From Sordaria brevicollis (lineage: Eukaryota > Ascomycota > Sordariomycetes > Sordariales > Sordariaceae), in the NCBI GenBank assembly GCA_033439795.1, contig JAUTDP010000001.1:2294001-2358000 (forward strand): a stretch of 64,000 nt of DNA. The letters run 5' to 3'. Below the pieces are notes generated by a model that saw only the letters and a program-made list of their open reading frames with translations, did not search any database and was not told the origin of the DNA. Below, piece by piece: positions 1 through 13,549 of the stretch (positions are counted from its first letter, which is position 1; each line of letters starts with the position of its first letter). Both the position numbers and the translations under genes were made by a program.

Positions 1-240
1 GATGAAACCGTAGGCGTTAAGCGCCCCGGATAAAAACCCCGGCTACATTTCCCGGCGCAGACTTATCCGCGCCGCTTCTTCGGCGTTCTACGATCGCGGT
101 GCACACCTACCGCTAACGCGATTGATATCCGTCTCATCCTTTCCATTTACCGTTGCGCTAGAATATTAGACCGCTCCGCCTTCCCAATCCGCCGTCCCGT
201 CCCCTGTTTGCCACCGCCTTCCGCCTTCCACTCCCCCGCC
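1..240. other. GC-rich core that escaped RIP
   Basis: This is the only clearly GC-rich, CpA- and TpG-containing stretch in the window. It lies where family A copies differ from each other, so it looks like unique cargo or a captured fragment. No convincing reading frame was recognised on either strand. Confidence 0.5.
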
Positions 241-362
241 CGTTCGCTTACCCTATAGTTTCTAAAAAAATAAAAAAATTAAAATTTAAAGAAAAAAATT
301 AAGAAAATTAATAAGGTAGTAATATTGAGCTCCGCTTCAAGTAAATTTCCGCCCACCCGTAT

Positions 363-385
363 AAAATTTGCCGTAGGCAAATTTT
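363..385 (+). repeat. Perfect hairpin near the 3' end of family A
   Basis: AAAATTTGCC, a 3-base loop and GGCAAATTTT form a perfect 10-bp stem. The same stem occurs in the copy at 42055-42940 and, with one change, in the inverted copy at 48164-48767. It sits about 27 bases from the element end. Confidence 0.8.
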
Positions 386-412
386 GCGGGGGTACGGGGG
401 CGGCAGCCCTCG

Positions 413-1800
413 TAGTAGAATTAAATTACAAATTTCGAATATAGCGAAAAGAAAACTAGATTTTAAAAGGTAATTATACTCCGTAAATAGGGAAAATAGG
501 AAATAATTAACGGATAATCCAAAAATAGAATACTACCTCCTATTAGTAACTATATATATATATACCCGTAACCATCCTTTATTATTTACCTTCCACTATT
601 TAAATTATCCTATTTTTTAATTCCTTCTAAAACTAATTCTTTATTCTTTAATATATTTATTATATATTATATCCGAAATTTTACTAATAAACCTTTGAAA
701 GGAGTTTATACTACTTTCATACTCGTTGAACCGTTATATCCAATTGATTTATATTCCGGCTAAACTAATAATAATAATAATATCAAAAATTAGCGTCTAA
801 TAAAAGACGAAAACGACCCGAAAAAACCAAAAACCCCCATCTAAAGTATACAAAAGAGCATTTAATATATTATTATTTATATAGAATTATATAAATTATT
901 TAATAATATTTATCCTATTAATAAACCCTACCCGAACTTCTCGGTTACAATTTCAATATATTACAACGTTAACCTCTACGTATCTAACGTAGTATATAAA
1001 ATACGCTACAAATATAAAATTATAAGGAAGCAATCCCTTATACCCTATCCTATTTTAGAATATCTTTAATTATATTATATATACCCTACGGCTATAATAA
1101 ATTTATTAAAAACGCTCCCGGATTTAAATAATATAATTAATTCGATTATAATTTTAAATTCTAATAAAGCCAATTCGGATTCCTTTACGTTCAACTTCTC
1201 TACGCCTAATTTTTTAGGACTTAATTTTTCGGCTCCGGTTAATTTTATATTACCTTTAATCTAATCTTCGTCCCTTCTTTCCTTTATTAATTTATTTAAC
1301 TCCTCGCCTAAACCGGTACTTACGCCTATCCACTTTACCTCTTTAAACTTTTTTTCTCTTCTTAAAGAGAATTTAAATAATATTAAAGGGCTGAAAAGTC
1401 TTAAAGTCCCAAATAAAATTTTTCGTAAACGGAAAAGGGATATATTCGAAAAGAATACCTTCGATAAAGTAATAATAGTATATTAGAAGGTTCGGAGGTT
1501 TAAAAGATTAATAAAGGGAGTTTAGAAAGAGTAAGAGAAAGAAGGTGTAGAATAATACTTTAGAAAATTATTTCTCTACTTTTATAATAAATTATATATA
1601 GCTAGCTAAAGGTTAACGATAAAAACTACTAGAAAATTTATATTATATTAAGATAATTAAATATTATACTTATATATATATAAATTTATAACTTATTTAT
1701 TAATGAAAAATATTTTCGTTTTATTTTTTACTTTTACTTTATAATATAAAAAAAATTATATAATATATAAACATATATCGTCTGAACTACCTACATTAAT
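413..1800. other. RIP-mutated DNA, no recognised gene
   Basis: AT-rich, CpA/TpG-poor DNA with a short (TA)n run at about 550-564. Scattered TAA/TAG-broken frames exist but none gave a recognisable motif. Confidence 0.6.
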
Positions 1801-2340
1801 TAAGCGGTTGAAGAATTCCAACTTTAAATTCTGGCTCAACCAGCACTAGGGTTAGGGTTCTAACCGCCATATCGAGAAACAAAGCTTCCCACAATCACTA
1901 TTAGCTACATTTTCGCATCTCTTAAAGGATTAATTAAATAAAGAAATGTAAGAAAAGAACGAGCAAACGCCATTTCTTAATTTAGAATGGGAACTTATCC
2001 TAACCTTTCTCTTATACCTACGTATAATACGAATTAAAAAGGGAATATTCAATACCTTATAGAGCACCTAACACTTTAATAAACGGATTATCGACTTCCG
2101 AAGCGATTAGCTACGGAGAAGGTACCCAAATACACTCTATAACGCGTATAATTATTACGTATAATATCCTTTTTCTTATTCTATATTTTTATAAACTTTA
2201 ACCTCTATATTATAAACGGGTAATTAATATATCCGTTTAAATAAGGGGGTAGCAAAAATTAATATTTTCAATATATTTATAAATTAATATAATAAGGAGG
2301 TAATTATTAGGAGGTGTATTAAAGGGGTAATAAAGCAATT
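1801..2340 (+). pseudogene. Fragment related to gene Z, plus adjoining broken frame
   Basis: Bases 1801-1898 align without large gaps with 49284-49379, inside exon 2 of gene Z, and read in the same frame (both begin with a former QAVEE). Differences are largely C/T and G/A, as RIP produces. The frame continues to about 2300 with TAA/TAG interruptions (MGTYPNLSLIPTYN is part of it), but I could not align that continuation to Z. CpA is better kept here than in the surroundings. The function is unknown. Confidence 0.4.
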
Positions 2341-4827
2341 AATATCCTAATTTAACGGCTCCTAAAATATAATTAAACGGACATTCTATTTTTAAAATTG
2401 AATAATAATTATAAAAATATTATAATAATATTATATATAATTATTTTTTATAAAAGCTTCTTTTAAATATAAATAGCCTATAATTTAAATTTACTCGAAT
2501 TTTCTTATTTAGAATATAACTTTTTAAAAAATAAGCGATATTTAAAATAATAGTAACCTTCTCCGCAAAAAAAGAGTTAAAAACCGCCGGCGTATATTTT
2601 TCGATAAAGCGTACAAATTATAATAATTTGGGGCACGTATTTATTTCATTATTAAGATAAATAATTAATTTTACGTATATAACTCCGAAAAAACAATTCT
2701 ATAGCCTCCTTCCTAATAAATTATTATATATATTAATATTTATATTTAATTTATTTATACTAATTGAAATAGGAAAAGAATTATCCTCTACCCGTTATTT
2801 ATAGCCCTATATAGGACTACAAGGCTTTAAAGCCAAAAATCACGGCCAAAATAAAGAAAATCATCCCCAAATTACGAAGAAAGAATGCAATACTTTTAAA
2901 CTATAGTAATTAGGAAAATTTTAATAGAAAGGACGTTCGTATATTGGAGGAGTAATCGTAAATTATATTATATATAATTTATTTAGTAATTAAATAGAAT
3001 AAAAATAAAATAAATTTTATTAAATTTAAATTTAAATTATAGGATTTGTATATTAATTCCTAAAAAGTAGAAAAAAAACCTCACAATATATAAATACTCC
3101 CACTTTCAAATAAAATACCTCTTAAATACAATTAGAAAATTTCGAGGTTGCTTACGATAATAGTTTTAAAGAAAGGTCTACCTTCGTTTTTTAATTAACT
3201 TTTAATATTATATCGAAAAAGATTAAATTATTTATGTATATTTATTTAAAAAAGAGAATTAATAATTTAAACGCGTAAATAAAAAATTACTATAACGATT
3301 ATAATATATTAAATCTATATAAACAACTACGTATAGAAATTCTTTTAATATAGAATTAAAATAATAGGATAAAATAATTATAGAAATTACTACTATTATT
3401 ATAAGCGCGTTTTAATAATATAATTCGGTTATTTATAATAATTAATTTTCGTTTAATAGATTTGAAAACGATTTAGAGGAAACCCAAATTAGAGAAGACT
3501 ATAAAAAGATATAGAAGATAAAAAGAGTTAACTTATAATATTAATATAATACTACAATTATTTTTCCGAAATTGAAAATAAAATTTGGTTTATTATTTAT
3601 TAAATACCTTTTCTAAATTATTAAAGCAATTTAAATAAATAATTATAATTAGAAATTATTAATTATAAAAGGCCTTTAGGATATATATAAATTACAATCC
3701 TATATATTATTACAACTCTTTTTATTTACTTCTTTAATAAATATCTAAGATTAATCTTATTTATTATATATTAAATTTTTATTATTTACAACCCATATAT
3801 ATTTATATACTTTATTACTATTTATTATATCGATTATTTATTAAGTTTTAAATTCCTATAATTATCCTACATAAAAGTTATATATTATTTTTAATCGTCC
3901 AAGATTAATATATTCCTTATATTCCGCCTTTACTAATATTAAAAGTAAAATTACAGAATAGTATTAATTAAGAATAAATATTAATAATAAAATAATTATT
4001 TAAGGTAATTTAAATAATAATTAGCGGATAATTTTTAATATTACTTCTTTAAAATTACCTAATAGCAATACTTATTTATTCAAAATATTATACGCCGATT
4101 TTTCTATAATAACTATAAGTTATTACTTAATTGAAATTAATATTTCTAATAATAAATATATAATATATTATAACTATAAAATAATCGATTGGAAACATCC
4201 TACTCTTTATCCGACCTTAGAGTATAACGATATACCTATACTTGACGTTTAGGAATTAAATCTAGATTCTAATAATATAATTAATTAGGGATTTATTATT
4301 CCTAAAACCTAAGAATATTTATCCCCGAGTAAAAATAAAATTATTCTAAAGAAAAATATAATAGTACTTCGGCGGTTTAAAAGGCTAATGAAAGAGAATT
4401 ATAAGGCGTTATAAAGTTAATAATATATTAACGGGAAAAAAACGAATATAAATTGTTTATTTACTTATATAATTTATTTACTCCCTTTATATAAGAGATA
4501 TTAATATAATAAAAACGATTACTACTACCACCTTTATATTAAAAATATTTTTTCTTATACGCCTCCCTAAATAATAAATATCGTAGTATAAGGGTATAAA
4601 TAGTCGAAAGATTAAATTTAGTTAATTAAATTTATCTATAAAGATTCTTATTAATAGAAAAAAAAAATAGAAAATCTAAAATACAATTAAATATCCTATA
4701 GATGTACAACCTATTGTACGATAGTGGATCCAATTTTATAAGTCCTTAGCCCAATTAATTCCTTTACTTTTATACTAAATATTTACCCTCAGTATTTATT
4801 TGTTAATCCCCTTATAATGAGATGGGG
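2341..4827. other. RIP-mutated DNA with a possible non-LTR RT trace
   Basis: At 4087-4110 the plus strand reads LYADFSII, resembling the LYADD box of non-LTR (LINE) reverse transcriptases with one residue missing or changed. No other LINE domain was recognised. A less mutated patch with CpA retained starts near 4690 and runs into the following LTR. Confidence 0.3.
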
Positions 4828-5442
4828 CGGATAAATAGGTACAAGGGTATACGGCTAAACAGCAAATTTTTTCCGAATTTTTTCGAAAGTTTTTCGTAAT
4901 TTTTCATTCTAGAGGAATTCTTCCAAGGATTTTCCCTAATCATAATCTAAGAAAAGAGGTACAAAACAAGGATATATTATAATAAATTAATTTGAAAGAA
5001 GTATAATAATAGTATATTAAATAAATTAAGAAAGAAAATTGTAGAATGAATTTCGGACTTTTATATAGAAAGAAGGAAAGTTCTAAAGGAATAAAAGGAA
5101 AGAAGGGTAATTAGAAAGAAAAAAAAGAAGGTTAAGCAATTTTTATTAGAATAATAATTAAACTTTATTTAATTTTTAAAATAAAAAATCTTCTTCAATT
5201 TAATAAAAATTAACTCCTTAATTAAATCTTTAAAACTTCCTAACCTTACCTTTATAATAAGAAAAAGAAAAAATATAATTAAATCGAAAAAGATATTCCT
5301 ATTATTAAATTACTCCTTTCTCCCCTATAAATTTACTCCTTTCTCTATTCTTTTAATTTTATTAGAAATTTTTAATATAATTCCTTTTCTAATTATTATA
5401 GTAATAATAATTATTTAGGGTTATTTTTTTTCCCTATTTTTA
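4828..5442 (+). repeat. 5' LTR of gypsy A
   Basis: It aligns over its length with 17166-17780 and, inverted, with 63656-64000. Its left 170 bases keep CpA (for example ACAAGGGTATACGGCTAAAC) while its right part is fully RIP-mutated. The 3' end ...CCCTATTTTTA corresponds to ...CCCCATTTTCA in the 3' LTR, i.e. a mutated CA terminus. Confidence 0.85.
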
Positions 5443-6400
5443 AATAGTAATAAAGACGAAATTGAATTTCAAATCTCTAATTAAATTAATTAAAACGGAT
5501 TCAATACTTTAAAACGATAAGATTAAAAATCTTAATAATCCGACGGTTATTAAAAAAAAATAATAGAGAATAAGGATCGAAATAAAATTAAAAATATATT
5601 ATCCTAAATATACCGCGGGATTTACTATAGAAATAAAATAGTATATAAGATAAGTATAAACGTAATTATAGCCTTCTTAATATTAATTATTATATATTAT
5701 AAAAACGTCCCTAAAAATTAAATTAAGAATAAATTATAAATTTAAAAGATTTATAATTTTCAATATTAAACGAACGATAACCGATTAGCCGAGGATTTAA
5801 TAATAAATTCCCGGTTCTGAGGCCGATAATTAAAGTAAATATTATTATTAAATTAAAAGCTTCGCCCCGATTTTAATATTAAATTAACACTTTGCGTAAA
5901 TCCAATAAAAGGGTATATATAAGCGAATAGTAATTAGCGCCGGGGTTTCGAATATATAAAATATTTATTTAATAATTTTAAGAATTTTATTTTAATACGC
6001 GTCGTCGGAATTTTTAGGATATAATATATTTATTTAATAACTTTAAACCCCCTTACTTTAATATATAGTAATTTATTTAATTAAATTTAATATATATTAT
6101 ATTATCCAATATTAATTAAAGTATAATTTATTTTCTACCGGTAAAGGGTTAAATTTCGTATAAAAATATAATAATACTTTATATTAGCGTTTATTTAATA
6201 AAAAATTCCCCCCGAATATTTTTTACTATTTTATATTCTTTATTAACGATAAATTAATAAAATACTTATTAATATTAATATTAAAATTAATAATTTCTAT
6301 TTATAATAATTTTTAATTAATAATTAATTTACTTATTATATTTATTAATCCCTTTTCTGTATTTACTTCTTCGCCTCTTTATTTATTTTTTTTTATACTT
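5443..6400. other. Leader of gypsy A
   Basis: RIP-mutated sequence between the 5' LTR and gag. No primer-binding site complementary to a known tRNA could be recognised after mutation. Confidence 0.5.
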
Positions 6401-8800
6401 CCTATATATTCTTTACCCTCTTCCCCTTTAAATATAATAAATTCTAATTAAACTTTTAACTATTAAATTTATCCCGAGAATAAGGATAGTAGTAATTAAA
6501 ATTAGTAATAGAATTTTAATTCCGCTCTAAATTAAACGATTACGACGTTCCTTATATATTCCTCGAAAGATTTTAATTTTAAAAAGAAATTTAAAGATAA
6601 AAATATTATTAAATTCTTTTTAAATTTCGAAAATAGAATAAATTTCGTTAAATAGTATAATAATAAAGAAAAGATTAACGTATAATACCGATAGTATAAA
6701 CCCTAATCCCGAAATATTACTAAAAGTATTATCCGCTCTATTAAGAAAGAGAACGAATTTATTACGTAAATAAAATTTTATAATAAATTCTATATTATTT
6801 ATCGTACTTACGACCTTAAATAAATAGATTCTAACGTAAATAAACTTTAAAATTTTTACCGCAAGCGTATTAAAAATAATAAAAAAGCCGTTAATAATAT
6901 TATTTTTAAATATTATTAATTATTAATTCGGTAAAAGTAAATTAATTAAAAAGCTATTAAAAGGTTAGTAATTAAACGCTTCTATAAAAAATTATTTTAC
7001 CGCTACCGTATTAATTTTATTATTTATTTCGGTAAAGATAAAGATAAATTCTTTAAAATAACGTAAATTAATTTTTCTATAAAGCTTTTTAATTAAATTA
7101 CTATTTATTATCGATAGAAAAATAATAATTCCGATTCTAATTTTAATAATTTTTTTAATTCCTTTAGCAATAATAATAGCGATAAAGATAATAAAGTAAT
7201 AAAAAAAACTATTATTATTAAAATTAAAATTTCTAATAATAAAAAGGATTCTAATAAAAAAAAGATTACGATTATTAAATAGGAAATTATTAAGGAACCC
7301 GTTATTATAAACGCTTTAATTAAAAATCTTTAAAATATATAAATTATTTATATTAAAATAGCGAATTAATAAATTAAAAATTTTGAGAATCGTTTCCGAA
7401 ATTTCCTTAAAAGTAATTATATTCTTTAAATTAATATTATAATAATATAATTAATTAAATAAATTTAGCTAATAGAAAATATAACCTACTATTAGTATAA
7501 ATAATTTAATTATATTTAATACTAATATAAAAATAAAGATTATTATATAAATAAAGGATGGATTTATTAAAATAAGGCTAATAAAGAATAAAGCCGTAAA
7601 TAATAATTTTATTTAGGAAATAATATTAAATTAGTATAATATATTCCAAACGATATAATTTCTACTACTTTTTGTATAAACCGCCTTAAAAATATATTCA
7701 AATCCCGTATAATTTACTATAATAAATATTTTGAATATAATAAATTCCGGGAATAGGAAACCGAAATTTATCCTAATAAATTCACCCTTAATTTTAATTT
7801 TTTAAAATTAGAATATTAATAAAAGTAGCAAAAGGTTTAAAATCATCGCCGAATTAATCTTTAAAATAATATAATTTTAATTAACGAAGTATCTCTCTAA
7901 ATTAATTATAGCCTAATTAATTTATATTTAACGTCTCTTCCTCCTTTTATTTAAAAACCTTTTTTAATATTTTAAATCCTAAAGTAAATTATAAAGAGGG
8001 AAATTATTATTACGCTTATTTAAATATAAGGAAGATTAATAACTCTTTATAAACCCCTTTTTAATATAAATCGAAAGGAGAGGTTATAATTACTATCCGT
8101 AAGAAGGTTAAATTTCAACCCTCGTATAAAAGATATAACGGATTAAAAAAACGTATAAATAATAATAATTAAAACCGTACCTAAACTAATTCCTTAATTA
8201 AAATTAACTCCTACCGCCGCCGCTAAATTATTAAAACTTATAAACGAATTTCTAATTAAAATTTAAAAATTTTTAATTAATAAATCCGTTTTTAAACCTA
8301 AAGATTTTAATAATTTTAAAGATTATATAAATTATAAAATTATTTAAATTAAGGAAAATTACCTAATTATTAATAAAATTATAAAGATTAAATTATAAAT
8401 TACTTTCGAAAATATAATTATAATTATTCCTAAATCCGGTTAATTATTTAAAGAATTAATTGACTTTAAATACTATTAAAAAGCCTTTAAAGAAACCCTT
8501 TAATTAATATATAATAATAATATTATTAAAAATAATAACCTAAAAGTTAATTAATTCCGCCCGTATAATTTATAAATTAATACCGTTATTATAATATTTA
8601 AGGAACTTTTATATAAAAATTAAAAAAAGAGGTTTAATAATATCCTTATTGCGTAAATATATTAGTCCTATTATTAAATCGTAGATTTTAAAACGGTATT
8701 TAAAGACGAACCAATTCGAATTTATAAAGAAGATTTTTAAATTATATTCTATAGCGAAAAATTATTATTTAATAAGGAGGTTACGCGTATATAGAATTTT
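6400..8800 (+). pseudogene. Gypsy A gag-like frame (broken)
   Basis: A plus-strand frame can be followed from about 6420 to 7550 with interruptions that are almost all TAA/TAG. It is rich in basic and aromatic residues, followed near 7130-7260 by a Ser/Asn/Asp and Lys-rich stretch (for example SDSNFNNFFNSFSNNNSDKD), the composition of a gag linker. The position directly downstream of the leader and upstream of RT fits gag. No zinc knuckle could be confirmed. The end of the frame is uncertain. Confidence 0.55.
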
Positions 8801-10119
8801 TTTACGCTAATAGTTAATATTAAGTTTAAAAGTGGCGAAAAGGTTATAGCTCTTTTAAATAACGGTACGGAAATTAATATTATATTTATTAATTTAATCG
8901 ATAAATTTAATTTTAATAATATAAATTATACGATTATTAATATTAATTTTAATAGTAGAAGGGTATAATTTAAGGGGGAGATAATAGAAGATATTTTCCT
9001 ATTCGATAAAGGTCGGAAGGTATATTTTATAATTATTCGGAATTAATTCCTTCGTTACGAAATTTTACTTAATCTTTTATTTATTAAAAATATTAACGTT
9101 ATAATAAATTATATTAACGTCGGAACCGTTTATATTTATTTTATTATAGGAGGAATAAAAATTAATATTCTTTTTACTATAAAGGAATAAATAGACGCCT
9201 TCGGGCAGCGGGTTTAATTCCTTTATTATAACTATTTGCCCTATTATCGTAAATAATACTTAGGAATCTATTCTAACGAATAAATCGCTTTATAAATTTA
9301 TTGAAATAAATTTAGAAGAGAATAATAAGAAATTTATAAAAGGTATTAAAATTAATAAGGATAATAAGAATTATTTTTCTTTAGGAAAAGAAATTGCGGA
9401 TATTATTATCGCTTTATTATATAATAAAAAATATAACGAAAAAGTATTATCCAATTACTTTCGATTAATTAAAGAAATTAATTTAAAATATTAAAGGAAG
9501 AATATAAATAATCTTCTAAAGAATTAATTATTAATAAAATAATAATTAAAAAATAGAGTAATATAAAACCGAATAAGGAAAAAGATTCGTAGGAACTTTT
9601 TTCGGGAATTACAAAAATTAGTAATTAAGAATATTAAAGATTAAAAGAAGAAGGTCTTAAAATTTAAAAAAATAAAGGATATTCTATCCTTCGTTAATTT
9701 ATCATTTTTTATATTGCTACGAAACTCTTCTTTATTTATTTAAATTAATACTTTATATAAAAGAATCGCTTAGAAGATGAAATTAATCGATAATACGCCT
9801 TCGGATGGTTTTAAACCCGGTAATAATTTTAATTAGAAGAAACGGAAATTTGAAGAAGTCCGGTATAAAATTTAAAAATAATTAAATAATTTTCCGTTTA
9901 AATAGGATAAATATATTATTCTATAATTTATAAAATTAATTAGAGGTTTGCGATTAACGCTTAAAAAATTTTAATAAATTTTAGAAAAGAACGAATTATT
10001 TAATAAAATTAAAATCGAACTTTTTATTTATATATTCTTTAATTATAAAAAGGCCCTTATTTAGGAATTTTCTAAATATAATCTTATTTATAAAAATATA
10101 ATAGAAAAATAAAAGATTA

Positions 10120-12700
10120 AAATAATTACTTATTTAATTTAATAAACGAAAGTAATTTTTATTTTATAAACTTTATATAAAAAAGTTTATAATTTGCTTA
10201 AAGAATATATTTAGTACGGAATTCTAAAAGAGAATTATATTTTTTATTAGAATAATTAGTTTTTCGTTTAAAAGAAGGATAAAAAACTCTAATTAATTAA
10301 TAACGTTTAGAAAATTAATAAAATAATTATTTATAATATTAATATACCCCTAAAGTACGAACCTTTTAGCGAAGATTTTATTAGGTACGAGATTTTTTTT
10401 TTATTAGATTTATTCTTAAAATATAATAAAATTTAATTTAATAAAGAAAATTAAGATTTAATAATATTTTTAATACTTTTTAATCTATTCTATATAATAA
10501 CGTTACCCTAAGGAAGAATGAATTTAATCGCTCAATTCATAAAGGTAATAATTAAAATCCTTTATAATTTAATCTTTGAAATATATTAGTTTTATTTTAA
10601 TAATATTTATATTAAAGGTTTAAAAAGTTAGTATAACGACGAGCTAATTAATAATAAAGGAGTTCGACGCTTTATTCACGAATATTTTATTAATATCGAT
10701 AGAGTATTACTAAACGTTAAATTTATTAGTAGAATAATTACTGTAATTAAATCCTAATAATATAAATGAGAAGTAATTTTAATCGGTTATATTTATAATC
10801 TTGAAGGTAGATTTTTAAATAAAATTAAAATTAGAAAGATTTGCGAATAGATTTATTGTATTATTGGAAAAGTTAAATCCCGAAGAAAAGAATTTAAAGA
10901 ATTTCGAGCTTTTTTAAGTATTATTAATTATTACCGGATTTGGATTAAAAATTTTAGAATTATTACTATCTTATTATATATTATTATAAAGAAGGGAATT
11001 AAATTAATATAGATAGAAAATTAATAATTTATTATAGAATATTTTTAATATAAAATTATTATTATTCTAATCCTTATAACCCTTATTTATAATAATAATG
11101 AAATAATTATTTATTTCGTTATTAATATTTATATTAAAGGATAGGGAACGGTTATTAAATAATTTAATTTCGATAAGAAGTAATATCCTTATAAGTTTAA
11201 AAATAGTATTTAATTATTGGCCGAAATTCGTTATAATATTATTAAATAAGAATTTCGTAATTTATTTTATATTTTTAAATAATTGAAACGTTAACTTTTC
11301 GGTACGCATTTTATTATTAAAATAAATATTTAAATTTTTATTTATTAATTTAATAGCGTAGTAAGTAATATTCTTAATACTTTTTTTATACGGTAAATTA
11401 TTTAAATAAAATATTTCGATTTTAATATAAAGTATATCCTTAGAATTAAAAATACCGTAATTAACGGCCTTTCGTAGAAACCTTTTAAAAAAAATAATTT
11501 GGAAGAAAAACGCTTTAAGGAAGATATTAACGATTTTATCGACGCTTAAATTTATTATTTTTTTATTGAGAAATATATAGAAGGGGAGTAAATTTTATTC
11601 GATAAATATTTTAATTATTCGGAAGATATAATTTATTATTTACTTTCGCTTTATATTCCCGTATAATATAATAAAATATTTATTATATAATAAATTTTTA
11701 AGAGAAACGCCCTTAAATATTTCGTTTATTATTAAAGGTTTTAATTATAAATAGTTTATAAATGTATTTACTTTTATTTTTTAATTGATAATAAAATGTA
11801 ATAGGAGTTAATTATATAATATTATTACGACGAAGTTAGTTATCGAGGAAGGGAAGGAATTTATAGATGGATTATTAAATATTATTATTAGTATAGGATA
11901 TATATTTAAATCGAAGATTTGATCCGTAATTATATTATTTATTAAATATACGTTTTTAAGCGTTATAAAAATGGGTATAAATAATTATTTTTAATTCTTT
12001 AATTTTTTGGCCGGTAGATTTTAAACGTTTAGTATTTACCGGGCGGAAAGGGAAGATAATAAATATTAATTGAAATTAAAAATAATTTAATAAATTATAT
12101 AAAAATAAAAATTCTTTTAATATTAACGTCGAAATATATTATTATTTTCCTCTAGGAAGTGTTTTTATATTAAGAATATCCTTTTAGTATTTTTATCGAT
12201 AATAGTTCTAAATTTTAAAGAGAATTTACCGAAGTATTTAATAACTTCTAAATCCTATTAATACGAATAGCGCTTTATAATTACCGAATTAATAGAATTA
12301 ACGAATAAAGGTATTTAATAATTATTATAATATTAATTAAATTAATAAAAGGAATTAGTAAGGGATAGAGGGATTTATTCTTTTATATCCTTTTTACTAA
12401 TCGTATTATTATTTATAATAATTACGGATTTATTCCCTTTTAATTAATTTATAATTATAATTTTATTATATTTATTAAATTCGATTATTTATTTTGGAGG
12501 CTAATCGAATAGGAAAAATATTTAAAAAAATATACGATAAATAAATTAATCGCCGCCGTCGCTTAAATGTATTATAATATTAAATATCGCTTTTAATAGG
12601 CGGCCGAGAAGGTTGCCGATATTAGGAGAAAAATTACCGCGTAAAGAAATTCCGTTAATTTTTATAAAATAAGACCGAAAAACGTTATTATTAATATTGG
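10120..12700 (+). pseudogene. pol: Gypsy A pol: reverse transcriptase, RNase H, integrase (broken)
   Basis: The RT N-terminal motif LLKEYI followed by FFV-KKDKKL lies at 10190-10290. The catalytic box reads FYFNNIYIKG at 10590-10620, a mutated YFDD. The connection domain motif INYYRIWIKNF is near 10920. RNase H residues include LFGTHFIIKI and the closing KNTVINGLS near 11450. The integrase zinc-binding domain appears as LHDEVSYRGREGIYR near 11820-11870. This order (RT-RH-IN) is Ty3/gypsy. The RNase H segment resembles a fungal gypsy clade also represented by element K. Stops are TAA/TAG at former Gln codons, and D-to-N changes (GAT to AAT) destroy the active site. Confidence 0.85.
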
Positions 12701-13549
12701 AGATCTTATCCTTATTTATAATAATATTCGGGGAATTGATATAAATATTATTAAAAAATTAAATTATAAATAAAAAGGATTTTATAAGGTCGTTAATATT
12801 ATTAACGGAAATATTTATTACTACGTTTAATTAGATGGATTTTATTTTAAGAGGCTAATTTTTTTTAAAAATATTAAAAAGTTTATTCGCCGAAATAGTA
12901 TATTCTTTAATCCTAATAAAGAATACGAAAAATTCGATAGTTTTAATATTATTAATAATTTATAAATCTTTAAAGAAGTTTAAATTAATAAATATTTATT
13001 TTTTATACGGGAATAAGCGCGAAGATTAGAAATAAAGTAGATTTAGACCCGCTAAAATATTAAAAGAGAATGCGAATAAAATTAGGAATTTATTATCGAG
13101 TTGGAATTTGTTAAGCCCGAAGGCTTTTGGTATTATTTTAATAAAAACGAAATTGAGTTAGAGTTGGAATTAGAACCCGAATTAAAGACGAAATTAATAT
13201 TATATTTAAATTTAGGTTTAAATTAATTTCCGAATTTAGAATAAATATATTCTTTAGTATTTATTTTATTACTTTTTATTATTATTCGTTATTATTTTAT
13301 TTTTATATAAAATTAATTTGTAGGAATTTTTATTAATTTCGAAAGGAAATATATATAATATCTAGAATTTTATACTTTATATTTATTTTCTTTATTCCCT
13401 CTATTTATACCCTTAAAAACCCTATTAACCCCCTTTATTTAATTAAATTTTTCGCCATTTTTTTTCGGAAATTAATATTTATATAAATAAGAATATAAGA
13501 AGTTTTAAAAAACTGTAAAATATAAATTCATTTTTTTATAATATAAATA

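Larger units (their letters stand above)
1..412 (+). mobile_element. Family A repeat, copy 3 (left end outside window)
   Basis: The last 170 bases match the 3' ends of two other copies (42055-42940 and 48164-48767, the latter inverted): a stretch after CTTACCCTATA, a T/A-rich spacer, then GAGCTCCGCTTCAA, a hairpin and the end GGCAGCCCTCG. The part before about position 240 is not shared with the other copies. No coding capacity is seen. The family has structured ends and 2-bp target duplications in the two complete copies. What kind of transposon it is cannot be told from the sequence. Confidence 0.7.

Noticed and set aside
363..412. Helitron 3' terminus (hairpin near the end)
   Set aside because: The end is CCCTCG rather than CTRR, the hairpin is too far from the end, and the 2-bp target duplications do not fit Helitron insertion.
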